Source: Haladaptatus sp. DYF46 (lineage in GTDB: Archaea; Halobacteriota; Halobacteria; Halobacteriales; Haladaptataceae). Taken from it: DNA of 64,000 nucleotides. Positions 44,579-52,070 of the stretch are shown here, piece after piece (the first letter of the stretch is position 1; every line of letters starts with the position of its first letter). A program made the position numbers and the translations under genes. The DNA lies in contig NZ_JAJFAY010000002.1 of assembly GCF_021083305.1 (NCBI RefSeq), positions 682,001 to 746,000 on the forward strand, given 5' to 3'. The notes beneath the pieces are model-generated. The model was not told the DNA's origin. It did not search any database and was given only the letters and a program-made list of their open reading frames with translations.

Positions 44579-44612
44579 GCCGCGAGCGATTCGAGGCGCG
44601 GAGCGCCTCGAA
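44579..44612. repeat. Post-stop hairpin repeat, copy 1
   Basis: A 34-bp sequence beginning GCCGCGAGCGATTCGAGGCG, containing an 8-bp stem (CGAGGCGC/GCGCCTCG). It begins 4 bp after the polC stop and recurs at 48506 with two mismatches. Confidence 0.7.
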
Positions 44613-44626
44613 AAGCGAGGGGGTGG

Positions 44627-44707
44627 TTTTTGGTCCAGATTTTTGCGAGGAGCGGTGGGCGAACGAACGGAGTGAGTGAGCGCACCCGACGACGTAAAAA
44701 GGTGGTC
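44627..44707. repeat. Structured element family 2, copy A
   Basis: The block TTTTTGGTCCAGATTTTTGC is followed by a variable segment and GTAAAAAGGTGG. TTTTTGC can pair with GTAAAAA to close a stem. Copy B is at 49176-49234, where the closing arms are TTTTGC and GCAAAA, one pair shorter on both sides. Confidence 0.65.
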
Positions 44708-44711
44708 GCGG

Positions 44712-44753
44712 AACGACAAGAACAAGCAGTCCGGAATCGCGGACTTCATGTGA
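44712..44753 (+). repeat. 42-bp direct repeat, copy 2
   Basis: An exact second copy of the polC 3' end with its stop codon, but not preceded by polC sequence. It looks like the scar of a duplication or insertion event. Confidence 0.95.
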
Positions 44754-44888
44754 CTCACCGAAGAGAGCTGGTTGTTGCTGTTTCCGTGTTTAACACAGTC
44801 TCTCGACGATTTCGTCGTGGTGAGCCAGAGGATGAGTGTTACCTCTTGGGAGTAGACTTCGAAAGCCCCCGAACGTTCGCGATCGCTC

Positions 44889-44990
44889 TCCGGGATATTT
44901 TGGCTTCTCCACGCTGGAAGAGCGTTGCTCTTCCAAGCCCCCGTTCGCTTCGCTCACGGGGACACCGGCCAGCCAAAATAGTCGCCCGGA
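44889..44990. repeat. Nested three-helix element
   Basis: The outer stem TATTTTGGCT/AGCCAAAATA (44896-44905 with 44971-44980) is extended by CCGGG/CCCGG. Inside lie two hairpins: GGAAGAGC-gtt-GCTCTTCC and CCCCGT...ACGGGG. It could be a structured RNA or a non-autonomous mobile element end. Confidence 0.6.
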
Positions 44991-45252
44991 CAGACGACTA
45001 AAACAAGCGCGAACGCCCGACCCCTTTCTGTCCCACCTCGCACCGCATCAGCCACACCCTCCCCAACCGACTCCTTCGCTCGTTCACTCGCTCAGTCACC
45101 CACCGTCAGAGCAAAGCTCTGACGAGCCATTCGTTCGTTCCTTCGTCACTCACGAAGACCTCGCACGCTTCGCCGAGACGACTCGGACGGGTTGTCCTCG
45201 TCGCCTCGCCAGCGCACGCCACCCGGGAGATATGGATTGTGGAAACGAATTC

Positions 45253-46353
45253 TTAGCTCGCTCGCGCCTGTCCTGACCTCGAATATCGGGATTCGGCGAT
45301 GGCGAAGAGGAGCGTACTGGTGAGGCCGAGCAGGGTTCCCGCGGTGAGCACACCGGCGAGGAATTCGAGCGAGGCTCGGCTGAGGAAGTATGCGCTGACG
45401 GCGTAGAGGACGCCGCCGATGGCGAGGACGTAGAACGGCGCGTTCAGGTAGCGCCATTCGAACTCGTCGGCGAGGTACTCGTCGGTGATTTGGCCGAGGC
45501 TGGAGGTGATTCCGGCCGCGGAGAACCAGACGACCGCGCCGTAGATGAGCGCCGCGAGGACGCGGAGCGCGCCCAGACTTCGGCCGTCGTTCTGCACGCG
45601 AACGGCTTCGAGGTTTTCGATGCCGCTGACGCCGCCGATGACGAGGAGGGCGGCGGCAACGACGTAGGTGATGAGCGTCACGCGACCGGAGTAGAGGCTT
45701 CGTCTGGTCTTCTCCGCGAAGCGGTCCACCAACCGTTCGAGGCCGAGGCCACGGAAGAGGATGTACAACCCGAGGAGGCCCGAGATACCGCCGAAGACGG
45801 CGCTGCCGGGCATCCCGAGTTGGTCGGCGGCGAGCGCGAGCGGGTAGATGAGCAGCAGGATGCCCAGCGGGACGAGAATCGTGCCGCGGGTTTCGGGGTC
45901 GTCCAACACCTGTTTGATGGTGTAGTACATCGACTCCAAGTCCTGTGCCTGTCGGACGACGACCCGGCGGACGCCATCGACGGGGATGCGGGAGCGGATG
46001 ACGGGAATGACGCTCTCGTCCTGTGCCCCGTCCGTGACGATAACGGTGGTGATCTCCTCGCTGGTGCTGAGGCCGGCGAGGACGGTGTCCACCTCCTCTC
46101 CGACTTCGCGGTTGGCACTGATGTCGCTCCCCTCGTTTCCGGTGACGATGGCGACTTCGACGCTCTCGTCGGAGCGGATTCGGTCGTAGAGGTGGACCCC
46201 TTCGAACATGACGTTGACGTCGCTGTCCTCGGGGTCTGCGGTGGCGAGCGCGACGGCGGCGGTTTCGACCTCGTCCCGTCCGACGACCGGCGTATCGAAT
46301 CGGGTCTTTCGGCCGAGGTCGTCGTCCAGGTCCACACACAACACCAACAGCAT
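45253..46353 (-). CDS. DUF373 family membrane protein
   Basis: A 366-residue protein. The N-terminal half (about 1-140) is a soluble alpha/beta domain starting MLLVLCVDLDDDLGRKTRFD, with VIVTDGAQDESVIPVI. The C-terminal half has about seven spans (from about 158). This is the typical DUF373 layout in archaea, and its function is unknown. A TATA-like GCAATTAACC at 46377-46385 is 28 bp upstream of the ATG. Confidence 0.88.
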   Translation of the reverse strand: MLLVLCVDLDDDLGRKTRFDTPVVGRDEVETAAVALATADPEDSDVNVMFEGVHLYDRIRSDESVEVAIVTGNEGSDISANREVGEEVDTVLAGLSTSEEITTVIVTDGAQDESVIPVIRSRIPVDGVRRVVVRQAQDLESMYYTIKQVLDDPETRGTILVPLGILLLIYPLALAADQLGMPGSAVFGGISGLLGLYILFRGLGLERLVDRFAEKTRRSLYSGRVTLITYVVAAALLVIGGVSGIENLEAVRVQNDGRSLGALRVLAALIYGAVVWFSAAGITSSLGQITDEYLADEFEWRYLNAPFYVLAIGGVLYAVSAYFLSRASLEFLAGVLTAGTLLGLTSTLLFAIAESRYSRSGQARAS

Positions 46354-46376
46354 TGCTGGGTGGTACGCGACGGACG

Positions 46377-46385
46377 GTTAATTGC
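46377..46385 (-). promoter_or_regulatory. TATA box of the DUF373 gene
   Basis: GCAATTAACC on the minus strand is centred 28 bp upstream of the start codon at 46353. Confidence 0.45.
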
Positions 46386-46577
46386 TTTCGGGAGCGGGCG
46401 GTAGTGGTGTCGTCCGGCGGGGAGGAAGGGGATCGGATGACGTTCTGAAAACATGAACAGTGCGGATGACAGAAACGGCCGGGACATTCGAATGAACGGT
46501 CTAAACGGTGGGTTTGACGTCGTACGGTCGACATTAGCCCGCGAATAATAATACCCTCATACGGAAGTCTTCGACCA

Positions 46578-47453
46578 ATGACTGGAACGCCGACACGTCG
46601 TCGCCTTCTCCACGCGGTCGGGGTCGCGGCGACGGCGACGCTGGCAGGATGTTCGTCCAGCGGCGACGACGAGACGTCGAGCGCCGAAACGACAGGCGGT
46701 ACGCGGACGACCGGAACCGCCGTCGAGTCGACGAGTATGGGCACCGAAACCGACGGGACGACCGAAACGACCGCGTCCGGAACGACGGACGCGACGGAAA
46801 CGACCGCTGACGAGACGACGGAAGAAACGACGACGAACGGGACGACGACCGAAACACCACCACCGGAGGTTGGTGGCGACGTCCGGTTTACGACTCGGAA
46901 CGGGGCCACGGTTCGGGGCACGCTTCTGGGTGACGGCGAGTGTGCGCTCGTCTTCGCACACGACGCCGGGTTCGACAGGAAAAGCTGGCTCCCGATGGCG
47001 AAGCGGTTCGTGGAGAACGGCAACACCTGCCTCACCATCGACGTGAAACTGGGGAGCGACGCCGCGCCGGAGTACGTTCTCGCCGCGATTCGCTACCTGC
47101 GCGAGCGGGTCGGTGTCGAGCGCGTCCTCGTCGTCGGTGCCGGTGCGGGCGCGAACGCGGTCATCCGCGCGAACGCACGGGCGGAATCGGGGACGGTAGA
47201 CGGGACGTTCGCGCTCTCGCCGGAGGAAGGCGAGGACGTCGTCGCCGAGATGCAGGGGTGGAAGCTGTTCGTCGTGAGCCAAGGGGACGACGAGGAGTAC
47301 GTTCGGATGGCGAAACGGATGGAGGAGGTCGCCGAGAATCCCGCTCGCCTCGAACAGGTCAGCGGAAGCGAACACGGACAGGCCGTGGTCGAATCGAACC
47401 CCGAGGAGACGTGGTCGATCATGAACAGCCTCCTGCGAACGGTCTGCGGGTGA
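46578..47453 (+). CDS. Secreted alpha/beta-hydrolase-fold lipoprotein
   Basis: A 291-residue protein with a Tat signal (Arg7-Arg8-Arg9) and a lipobox ending at Cys25 (LAGC). A Thr/Glu-rich linker spans about residues 28-98. The mature part resembles an alpha/beta hydrolase: VFAHDAGFDRKSWLPMAKRF (about 123-142), RVLVVGAGAGANAVIR (about 180-195) and a final SEHGQAVVES His segment. At the nucleophile elbow the motif is G-A-G-A-G, with no Ser, so classical hydrolysis is unlikely. An AT-rich GAATAATAATACC (about 46542-46553) may be the TATA region. Confidence 0.72.
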   Translation: MTGTPTRRRLLHAVGVAATATLAGCSSSGDDETSSAETTGGTRTTGTAVESTSMGTETDGTTETTASGTTDATETTADETTEETTTNGTTTETPPPEVGGDVRFTTRNGATVRGTLLGDGECALVFAHDAGFDRKSWLPMAKRFVENGNTCLTIDVKLGSDAAPEYVLAAIRYLRERVGVERVLVVGAGAGANAVIRANARAESGTVDGTFALSPEEGEDVVAEMQGWKLFVVSQGDDEEYVRMAKRMEEVAENPARLEQVSGSEHGQAVVESNPEETWSIMNSLLRTVCG

Positions 47454-47505
47454 GCGGATCGATTCGCACGCTTTTTGAGGCTCGACGGGTAAAACGGTAC
47501 AACGA

Positions 47506-48501
47506 ATGATTTCCAAGGGCTGTGAACAGTGTGCCGAAGGCGGGAAGATGGTTCTCTTCGTCTACGGCTATTGCGACCAGCGCGACTGTTTTTACTGCCC
47601 CCTCGGCGAGAACCGGAAGAACGTCACCGACGTGTACGCCAACGAACGACTCGTCGAGGACGACGAGGACGTGATTACGGAGGCAAAGCGCATGAACGCG
47701 CTCGGCACGTCCATCACGGGTGGTGAACCGCAGGAGGCGATGAACAAGACCTGTCGGTACCTCTCGCTCCTCAAGGAGGAGTTCGGCGAGGACCATCACA
47801 CGCACCTCTACACCGGAATCACGGGCGGGCGGGAGAACATGCGTCGACTGTCGGAGGCCGGACTGGACGAAATTCGCTTCCATCCGCCGTACGAACAGTG
47901 GGGCGACCTGCACGGAACCGAGTGGGAGGACATCCTCTACGTCGCCCGCGAGGAGGGACTCACGCCCGCGTTCGAGATTCCGGGCATCCGCGCCGAGGAG
48001 GAGTTCCTCGACTTCCTGGACGAGGGCGCGGCGGACTTCTGCAACATCAACGAGTTCGAGATGTCACAGGGGAACTACCGCCGGATGCAGGCCGAAGGGT
48101 TCGAACTCCAAGAGGGCCACATGTCCGCCGTCGATGGCTCGAAGGAGGACATCCTCGACGTGATGGGCGACCATCCGCGGACGTACTTCTGTACCTCGGT
48201 GTTCAAGGACGCCGCTCAACACCGCAACCGCCTGAAGCGGATGGCCCGCCAGATTCGCCGCGAGTTCGACGACGTGACGGACGACGGCACCCTGATTTAC
48301 GGGAAAACGTGGACCGAGGAAGGACGGTTCGCCGACCTCGGCGTCCCCGAGGAGTTCTACACCGTCAAATCCGACCACATCGAAGTCGCGTGGTGGCTGT
48401 TGGAGGAGATGATAGAGGAAGGCGACGTGGAGAAGGGAGAAATCGTCGAGCAGTATCCGACCTACGACGGCCAAGTCGTGGAGCGGACGCCGTTGGCCTG
48501 A
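47506..48501 (+). CDS. Radical SAM protein
   Basis: A 331-residue iron-sulfur enzyme of the radical SAM superfamily. The cluster motif is C-x4-C-x2-C (YCDQRDCFYC, about residues 23-32), which differs from the usual C-x3-C-x2-C. The glycine-rich SAM loop SITGGEPQEAM is at about 69-79. The substrate is unknown; members in haloarchaea are annotated only as radical SAM. It sits 52 bp downstream of the lipoprotein gene on the same strand, but no functional link is seen. Confidence 0.85.
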   Translation: MISKGCEQCAEGGKMVLFVYGYCDQRDCFYCPLGENRKNVTDVYANERLVEDDEDVITEAKRMNALGTSITGGEPQEAMNKTCRYLSLLKEEFGEDHHTHLYTGITGGRENMRRLSEAGLDEIRFHPPYEQWGDLHGTEWEDILYVAREEGLTPAFEIPGIRAEEEFLDFLDEGAADFCNINEFEMSQGNYRRMQAEGFELQEGHMSAVDGSKEDILDVMGDHPRTYFCTSVFKDAAQHRNRLKRMARQIRREFDDVTDDGTLIYGKTWTEEGRFADLGVPEEFYTVKSDHIEVAWWLLEEMIEEGDVEKGEIVEQYPTYDGQVVERTPLA

Positions 48502-48505
48502 GTTT

Positions 48506-48539
48506 GCCGCGAGCGATGCGAGACGCGGAGCGCCTCGAA
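48506..48539. repeat. Post-stop hairpin repeat, copy 2
   Basis: Begins 5 bp after the radical SAM stop and matches the repeat at 44579-44612 with two differences; its stem has one mismatch. Confidence 0.65.
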
Positions 48540-48540
48540 G

Positions 48541-49035
48541 TTACAGTTCTTTTTCGAGTAGCGGCGCGTCGTAAGGACGGTTGTCAAGGCTCTGCACGCC
48601 GGTTCGTTCGTACCCGCACCGGCGATACCAGTCTTCGAGAAACGGGTGATCCGAGAGCGTTCGAAGGCGAACCGTTCCCCATCCGTCCGACTTCACGTGT
48701 TCCTCCGCCGATTCGAGCAGCGCGCTGCCGATTCCGCGTTCCTGCCACTCGGGACTGACCGCGAGGCGGCCGATTTCGGGGAGTTCCCGATCCAGATGGG
48801 GAATCATCTGGACGGCACCGACGAACTCCCCGTCGTGAGCGGCAACGAACACCGTTCGGTCCCGAATCCACCGTGTGACGGTTTCCTCGTCGCAATCGGC
48901 GACGCTGGACGGAAATCCGATTTTCTCGTTCTCCGCATACGAGCGGCGATACAGATCGGCCAACGCCGATGCGTCTTCCACCCTCGCGTTCCGAATGACC
49001 GGGTTCACAACCACTCTACTGGGGCGTACACTCAT
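48541..49035 (-). CDS. GNAT family N-acetyltransferase
   Basis: A 164-residue acetyl-CoA-dependent transferase. The GNAT motif A is clear: IGRLAVSPEWQERGIGSALL (about residues 90-109), with the R/Q-x-x-G-x-G/A pyrophosphate loop (QERGIG). Motif B GYERTGVQSLD follows near the end. The substrate is unknown. A longer frame extends upstream but lies in repeat DNA, so the ATG at 49035 was chosen. It converges on the radical SAM gene. Confidence 0.85.
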   Translation of the reverse strand: MSVRPSRVVVNPVIRNARVEDASALADLYRRSYAENEKIGFPSSVADCDEETVTRWIRDRTVFVAAHDGEFVGAVQMIPHLDRELPEIGRLAVSPEWQERGIGSALLESAEEHVKSDGWGTVRLRTLSDHPFLEDWYRRCGYERTGVQSLDNRPYDAPLLEKEL

Positions 49036-49077
49036 TAAATCGGTCGGCGACCCAACCGCGGAGTCCAGCAACACCCT

Positions 49078-49234
49078 CGAAAAATCTCCGATTTTTCGGG
49101 CCGATGAATCCCCGACGGAGCGACGAAGACGAGCGAACGCGAGTCTTCGGACGCGACGGGAGGGGGTGAGGAGGCTTTTGGTCCAGATTTTGCCAGAGAG
49201 CGCGGCGTTGCCGCGCTCTCGCAGCAAAAGGTGG
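49078..49234. repeat. Multi-hairpin region with structured element family 2, copy B
   Basis: Three hairpins follow each other: CGAAAAATC/GATTTTTCG (49078-49098), GAAGAC/GTCTTC (49125-49148) and a perfect 11-bp stem GAGAGCGCGGC/GCCGCGCTCTC (49196-49220). The last is embedded in the family 2 block TTTTGGTCCAGATTTTGC (49176-49193) and closing GCAAAAGGTGG. It fills most of the gap between the GNAT and TRAM genes. Confidence 0.7.
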
Positions 49235-49284
49235 TGGATGAAGGTTGCGGAAGTGTTTAGGCGCGCGCCGCTATAGCCTGTAGC

Positions 49285-49737
49285 ATGCCCGACTGTCCAC
49301 TCGCCGACCACTGCCCCAGTTTCGAAGAGCGAATCAGCGGGATGGGGTGTCACCACTACGGCGACCGCGGCGGCGCGGAATGGTGCAACCACTACAATCA
49401 ACCCATCCGCGAGCTGAAGACCGCCCCAGTTCAGCCGGGGGAGGTAGTGGTCGTGGAGATCGACGATATCCACGAAAGCGGTTCCGGCGTCGGTCGGACG
49501 GAGGACGGGTTCATCGTTCTCGTGGACGGCATCCTTCCCGACGCACGCGCCAAGGTGAAGATAACGAACGTGAAGGGCAACCACGCGCTCGCCGACCCCG
49601 TGGAGCGGTTGCCGATGGAACCGGACGAGGGGGATGAGGAGACGCCGAGCGAAGGGGACAGAACGAAGGCCGACCGGCGGTCGAACCGCCGCGAACGTGA
49701 GCGCCTCGGGAGTCGGGACAACTTCTGGGGCGGATAA
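49285..49737 (+). CDS. TRAM-domain protein
   Basis: A 150-residue protein. The N-terminal 45 residues hold Cys and His residues (CPLADHCPSF, GCHHYG, WCNHYNQP) that may bind a metal. A TRAM RNA-binding domain follows (about 49-108; VVVVEIDDIHESGSGVGRTE, VLVDGILPDARAKVKI). The C-terminal tail is charged and disordered. TRAM proteins act on RNA, possibly as RNA chaperones in archaea. Confidence 0.85.
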   Translation: MPDCPLADHCPSFEERISGMGCHHYGDRGGAEWCNHYNQPIRELKTAPVQPGEVVVVEIDDIHESGSGVGRTEDGFIVLVDGILPDARAKVKITNVKGNHALADPVERLPMEPDEGDEETPSEGDRTKADRRSNRRERERLGSRDNFWGG

Positions 49738-49800
49738 ACCGACGAGTGGACAGTCATTTGCGGGTTGGGGGCGTACGCCGAGTCGTGTCGGAGTGTACGA

Positions 49801-50277
49801 ATGAGTGAGCAACCGGACGCGGACGAGATTCTCCGACGAGCGGGGTTCGACGCGGAGACGAGTGTTTTGACCCGACGACAAGCGGAGGTACTGGCGCTCC
49901 GCGAACGTGATACCGCGCAGGCGGCCATCGCGGAGCGGTTGGGAACGTCGAGGGCGAACGTTTCGAGCATCGAAGCCAGCGCTCGGGAGAACATCAGGAA
50001 GGCGCGCGAAACGGTGGCGTTCGCGGAAGCGCTTCGCGCGCCGGTTCGGGTGGAAGTCGAACCGGAGAGCGACCTCTACGACGTCCCCTCGCGGGTGTAC
50101 GAAGCGTGTGACGTGGAAGGGGTGAAGGTGAACCACGCGGCACCGGAGCTGATGAAACGGATCAGCGACGAGGCCGGCGGGGCGGTGAAAGGGCGCACGG
50201 TTCGCACCGCCCTGCTCATCGGCGTGACACGGGACGGCGAGGTGGCGGTCAGACGGCTGACTCCCGAGGAGTTTTAG
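49801..50277 (+). CDS. Tfx family DNA-binding protein
   Basis: A 158-residue transcription regulator. The N-terminal helix-turn-helix (about residues 20-62) reads SVLTRRQAEVLALRERDTAQ then IAERLGTSRANVSSIEASAR, typical of Tfx. The C-terminal part (about 85-158) forms the conserved ligand or dimer region. Tfx of Methanothermobacter binds the fmdECB promoter; the target here is unknown. The ATG at 49801 matches the family start. Confidence 0.88.
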   Translation: MSEQPDADEILRRAGFDAETSVLTRRQAEVLALRERDTAQAAIAERLGTSRANVSSIEASARENIRKARETVAFAEALRAPVRVEVEPESDLYDVPSRVYEACDVEGVKVNHAAPELMKRISDEAGGAVKGRTVRTALLIGVTRDGEVAVRRLTPEEF

Positions 50278-50299
50278 CGGTTCGCACGGATTCGAACGT

Positions 50300-51085
50300 A
50301 TGAACCTCGAATTGGAGGGCGACACGGCACTGATAACGGCGAGTTCGAGCGGACTCGGCTTGGCGAGCGCGAAGGCGTTGGCGCGGGAAGGAGCCGACGT
50401 CGTCATCTGCGCGAGAAACGAGGAAGGGTTGGCGAACGCCGAGGAGGAAATCTCCGAACTCGACGGCGGGGACGTACTCGCGGTTCCGACGGATATCACC
50501 GACCCGGACGAAATCGAGGCGTTGGTCGAACTGACCGTCGAGGAGTTCGGCGGACTCGACCACCTCGTCACGTCGGCGGGTGGACCGCCCAGCGGGCCGT
50601 TTCTCGACACCACGGAGCGCGATTGGTACGCCGCCTACGACCTGTTGGTGATGAGCGCGGTGTGGTTGACGAAACAGGCGTACCCGTATCTCGCGGACAG
50701 CGATACCGGAACGGTGGTGAACATCACCTCGACGAGCGTTCGGGAGGCCATCGACGGACTCGTCCTTTCGAACGCCGTTCGGCGAGCCGTCATCGGATTG
50801 ATGAAGACGCAGGCCCGCGAGTTTGCGCCGGACGTCCGCGTCAACGCGGTACTTCCCGGTGCGCACGAGACGCCGCGGATTCAGGAGTTGGTGGAGGCAG
50901 CCCTCGAACGCGGCGAGTACGACACCTACGAGGAGGGGTTGGCTGACTGGGCGAGCGACATCCCGATGGGGCGGGTGGGCGACCCGATGGAACTCGGCGA
51001 CACGGTGGCGTTCCTGTCCAGCGAGCGCGCGAGTTTCGTAAACGGCGTCGCGCTTCCCATCGACGGCGGGAGACTGCGAAGCTGA
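50300..51085 (+). CDS. SDR family oxidoreductase with altered catalytic site
   Basis: A 261-residue short-chain dehydrogenase/reductase. The NAD(P)-binding motif is TASSSGLGLASAKAL (about residues 13-27) and the SAGG replaces NNAG (about 92-95). At the catalytic position the sequence is LVLSNAVRR; the usual Y-x-x-x-K is missing, though the Ser (NITS) is kept. This variant occurs in a known SDR subgroup, so the protein may still bind a nucleotide but react differently. It sits between Tfx and the Dph6-like gene, 2 bp from the latter. Confidence 0.85.
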   Translation: MNLELEGDTALITASSSGLGLASAKALAREGADVVICARNEEGLANAEEEISELDGGDVLAVPTDITDPDEIEALVELTVEEFGGLDHLVTSAGGPPSGPFLDTTERDWYAAYDLLVMSAVWLTKQAYPYLADSDTGTVVNITSTSVREAIDGLVLSNAVRRAVIGLMKTQAREFAPDVRVNAVLPGAHETPRIQELVEAALERGEYDTYEEGLADWASDIPMGRVGDPMELGDTVAFLSSERASFVNGVALPIDGGRLRS

Positions 51086-51087
51086 AG

Positions 51088-51759
51088 ATGGCTGAAACGC
51101 AAACGGCCGAACCGAAGACCGTACTCTCGTGGAGCGGCGGCAAGGACGCCGCCTACGCGTTGTTCGAACTGGGCGAAGTGACGGAACTCCTCACCTCGGT
51201 CGGGGAGAACGGCCGAAGTAGCATGCACGGCGTGCGCCGGGAGTTGTACGACGCACAAGCCGAGGCGCTGGGAATACCGATTCGGTACATCGAACTCCCG
51301 ATGGAGTGCTCGAACGAGGAGTACGAGTCCCGAATGGCCGCCGTGATGGCCGAGTACGAAACACGTGGAATCGAGCGAGTCGCCTTCGCGGACCTCTTCC
51401 TCGAAGACATCCGAGCGTACCGAAAGGAGCAACTCGCGGGAACCGACATCGAGGGCAGTTGGCCGGTTTGGAACCCCGACACCGACGAACAGATTCGTCG
51501 GTATCTCGACGCCGGGTTCCGCGCGACTGTCGTGACCGTCGATGGGGCGGAATTGGACGCCTCGTTTGCGGGTCGAGAGCTGGACGAGTCGTTCCTCGCC
51601 GACGTTCCCGACGGGGTCGACCCCTGCGGCGAGAACGGCGAGTTTCACACGTTCGTCTGGGACGGGCCGACCTTCGACTCACCGCTCTCGGTCGAGGTCG
51701 GAGAAACGGTGACGAAGGAAGTGGGCGACGGCGAGTACCACTACTGCGATCTGTATTAG
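51088..51759 (+). CDS. Dph6-like diphthine--ammonia ligase
   Basis: A 223-residue PP-loop ATPase of the DUF71/Dph6 family, which adds ammonia in the last step of diphthamide synthesis on elongation factor 2. The pyrophosphate loop is WSGGKDAAYAL (about residues 15-25), and the C-terminal GENGEFHTFVWDGP motif (about 183-196) is diagnostic. The ATG is 2 bp after the SDR stop, so the genes are cotranscribed. Confidence 0.88.
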   Translation: MAETQTAEPKTVLSWSGGKDAAYALFELGEVTELLTSVGENGRSSMHGVRRELYDAQAEALGIPIRYIELPMECSNEEYESRMAAVMAEYETRGIERVAFADLFLEDIRAYRKEQLAGTDIEGSWPVWNPDTDEQIRRYLDAGFRATVVTVDGAELDASFAGRELDESFLADVPDGVDPCGENGEFHTFVWDGPTFDSPLSVEVGETVTKEVGDGEYHYCDLY

Positions 51760-52025
51760 GACTCTATTTCCTGTGCGATTTCCTTCGCTTCGTCGCGGGC
51801 TTTCTCCTCTCCCGCCTGCTTTTTGATGAGGACGCTCTGGATTTCCCAGTCGTCGCTGCCGCCCCGCTTTCCGGTCCGAACCTCCGCGCCCTCCGAGATG
51901 TCCCGTGCGGCGTTTGCGGCCCAGTCGGGCGTTCGAATCGTGTCGAACACGTCCGGGTCGCGGAATCGGACGTGGATGTACTCGTTCGCGGTTTCGACCG
52001 ACTTGACGGATGGTGTGTCAGCCAT
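51756..52025 (-). CDS. Conserved haloarchaeal hypothetical protein
   Basis: An 89-residue acidic protein beginning MADTPSVKSVETANEYIHVR. A beta-rich first half (FRDPDVFDTIRTPDWAANAA) is followed by a helical end (KARDEAKEIAQEIES). The conserved look suggests a real haloarchaeal family, but I cannot name it. It overlaps the end of the Dph6-like gene by 4 bp in convergent orientation. Confidence 0.7.
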   Translation of the reverse strand: MADTPSVKSVETANEYIHVRFRDPDVFDTIRTPDWAANAARDISEGAEVRTGKRGGSDDWEIQSVLIKKQAGEEKARDEAKEIAQEIES

Positions 52026-52070
52026 AGCGTCAGGAGTTCGGGATGGAAATGCAGAAAGCTGATGGCTAGG

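Larger units (their letters stand above)
44576..45252. other. Repeat-rich 677-bp gap without a gene
   Basis: No credible coding region is visible. It contains the post-stop hairpin, family 2 copy A, the second copy of the polC 3' end, the nested-stem element at 44889-44990 and a GTCAGAGC/GCTCTGAC hairpin (about 45104-45123). Reading frames here are short and have no haloarchaeal codon pattern. Confidence 0.7.

Noticed and set aside
44576..45252. A hidden protein gene in the gap after polC
   Set aside because: All frames are short, interrupted by repeats and hairpins, and lack haloarchaeal codon bias.
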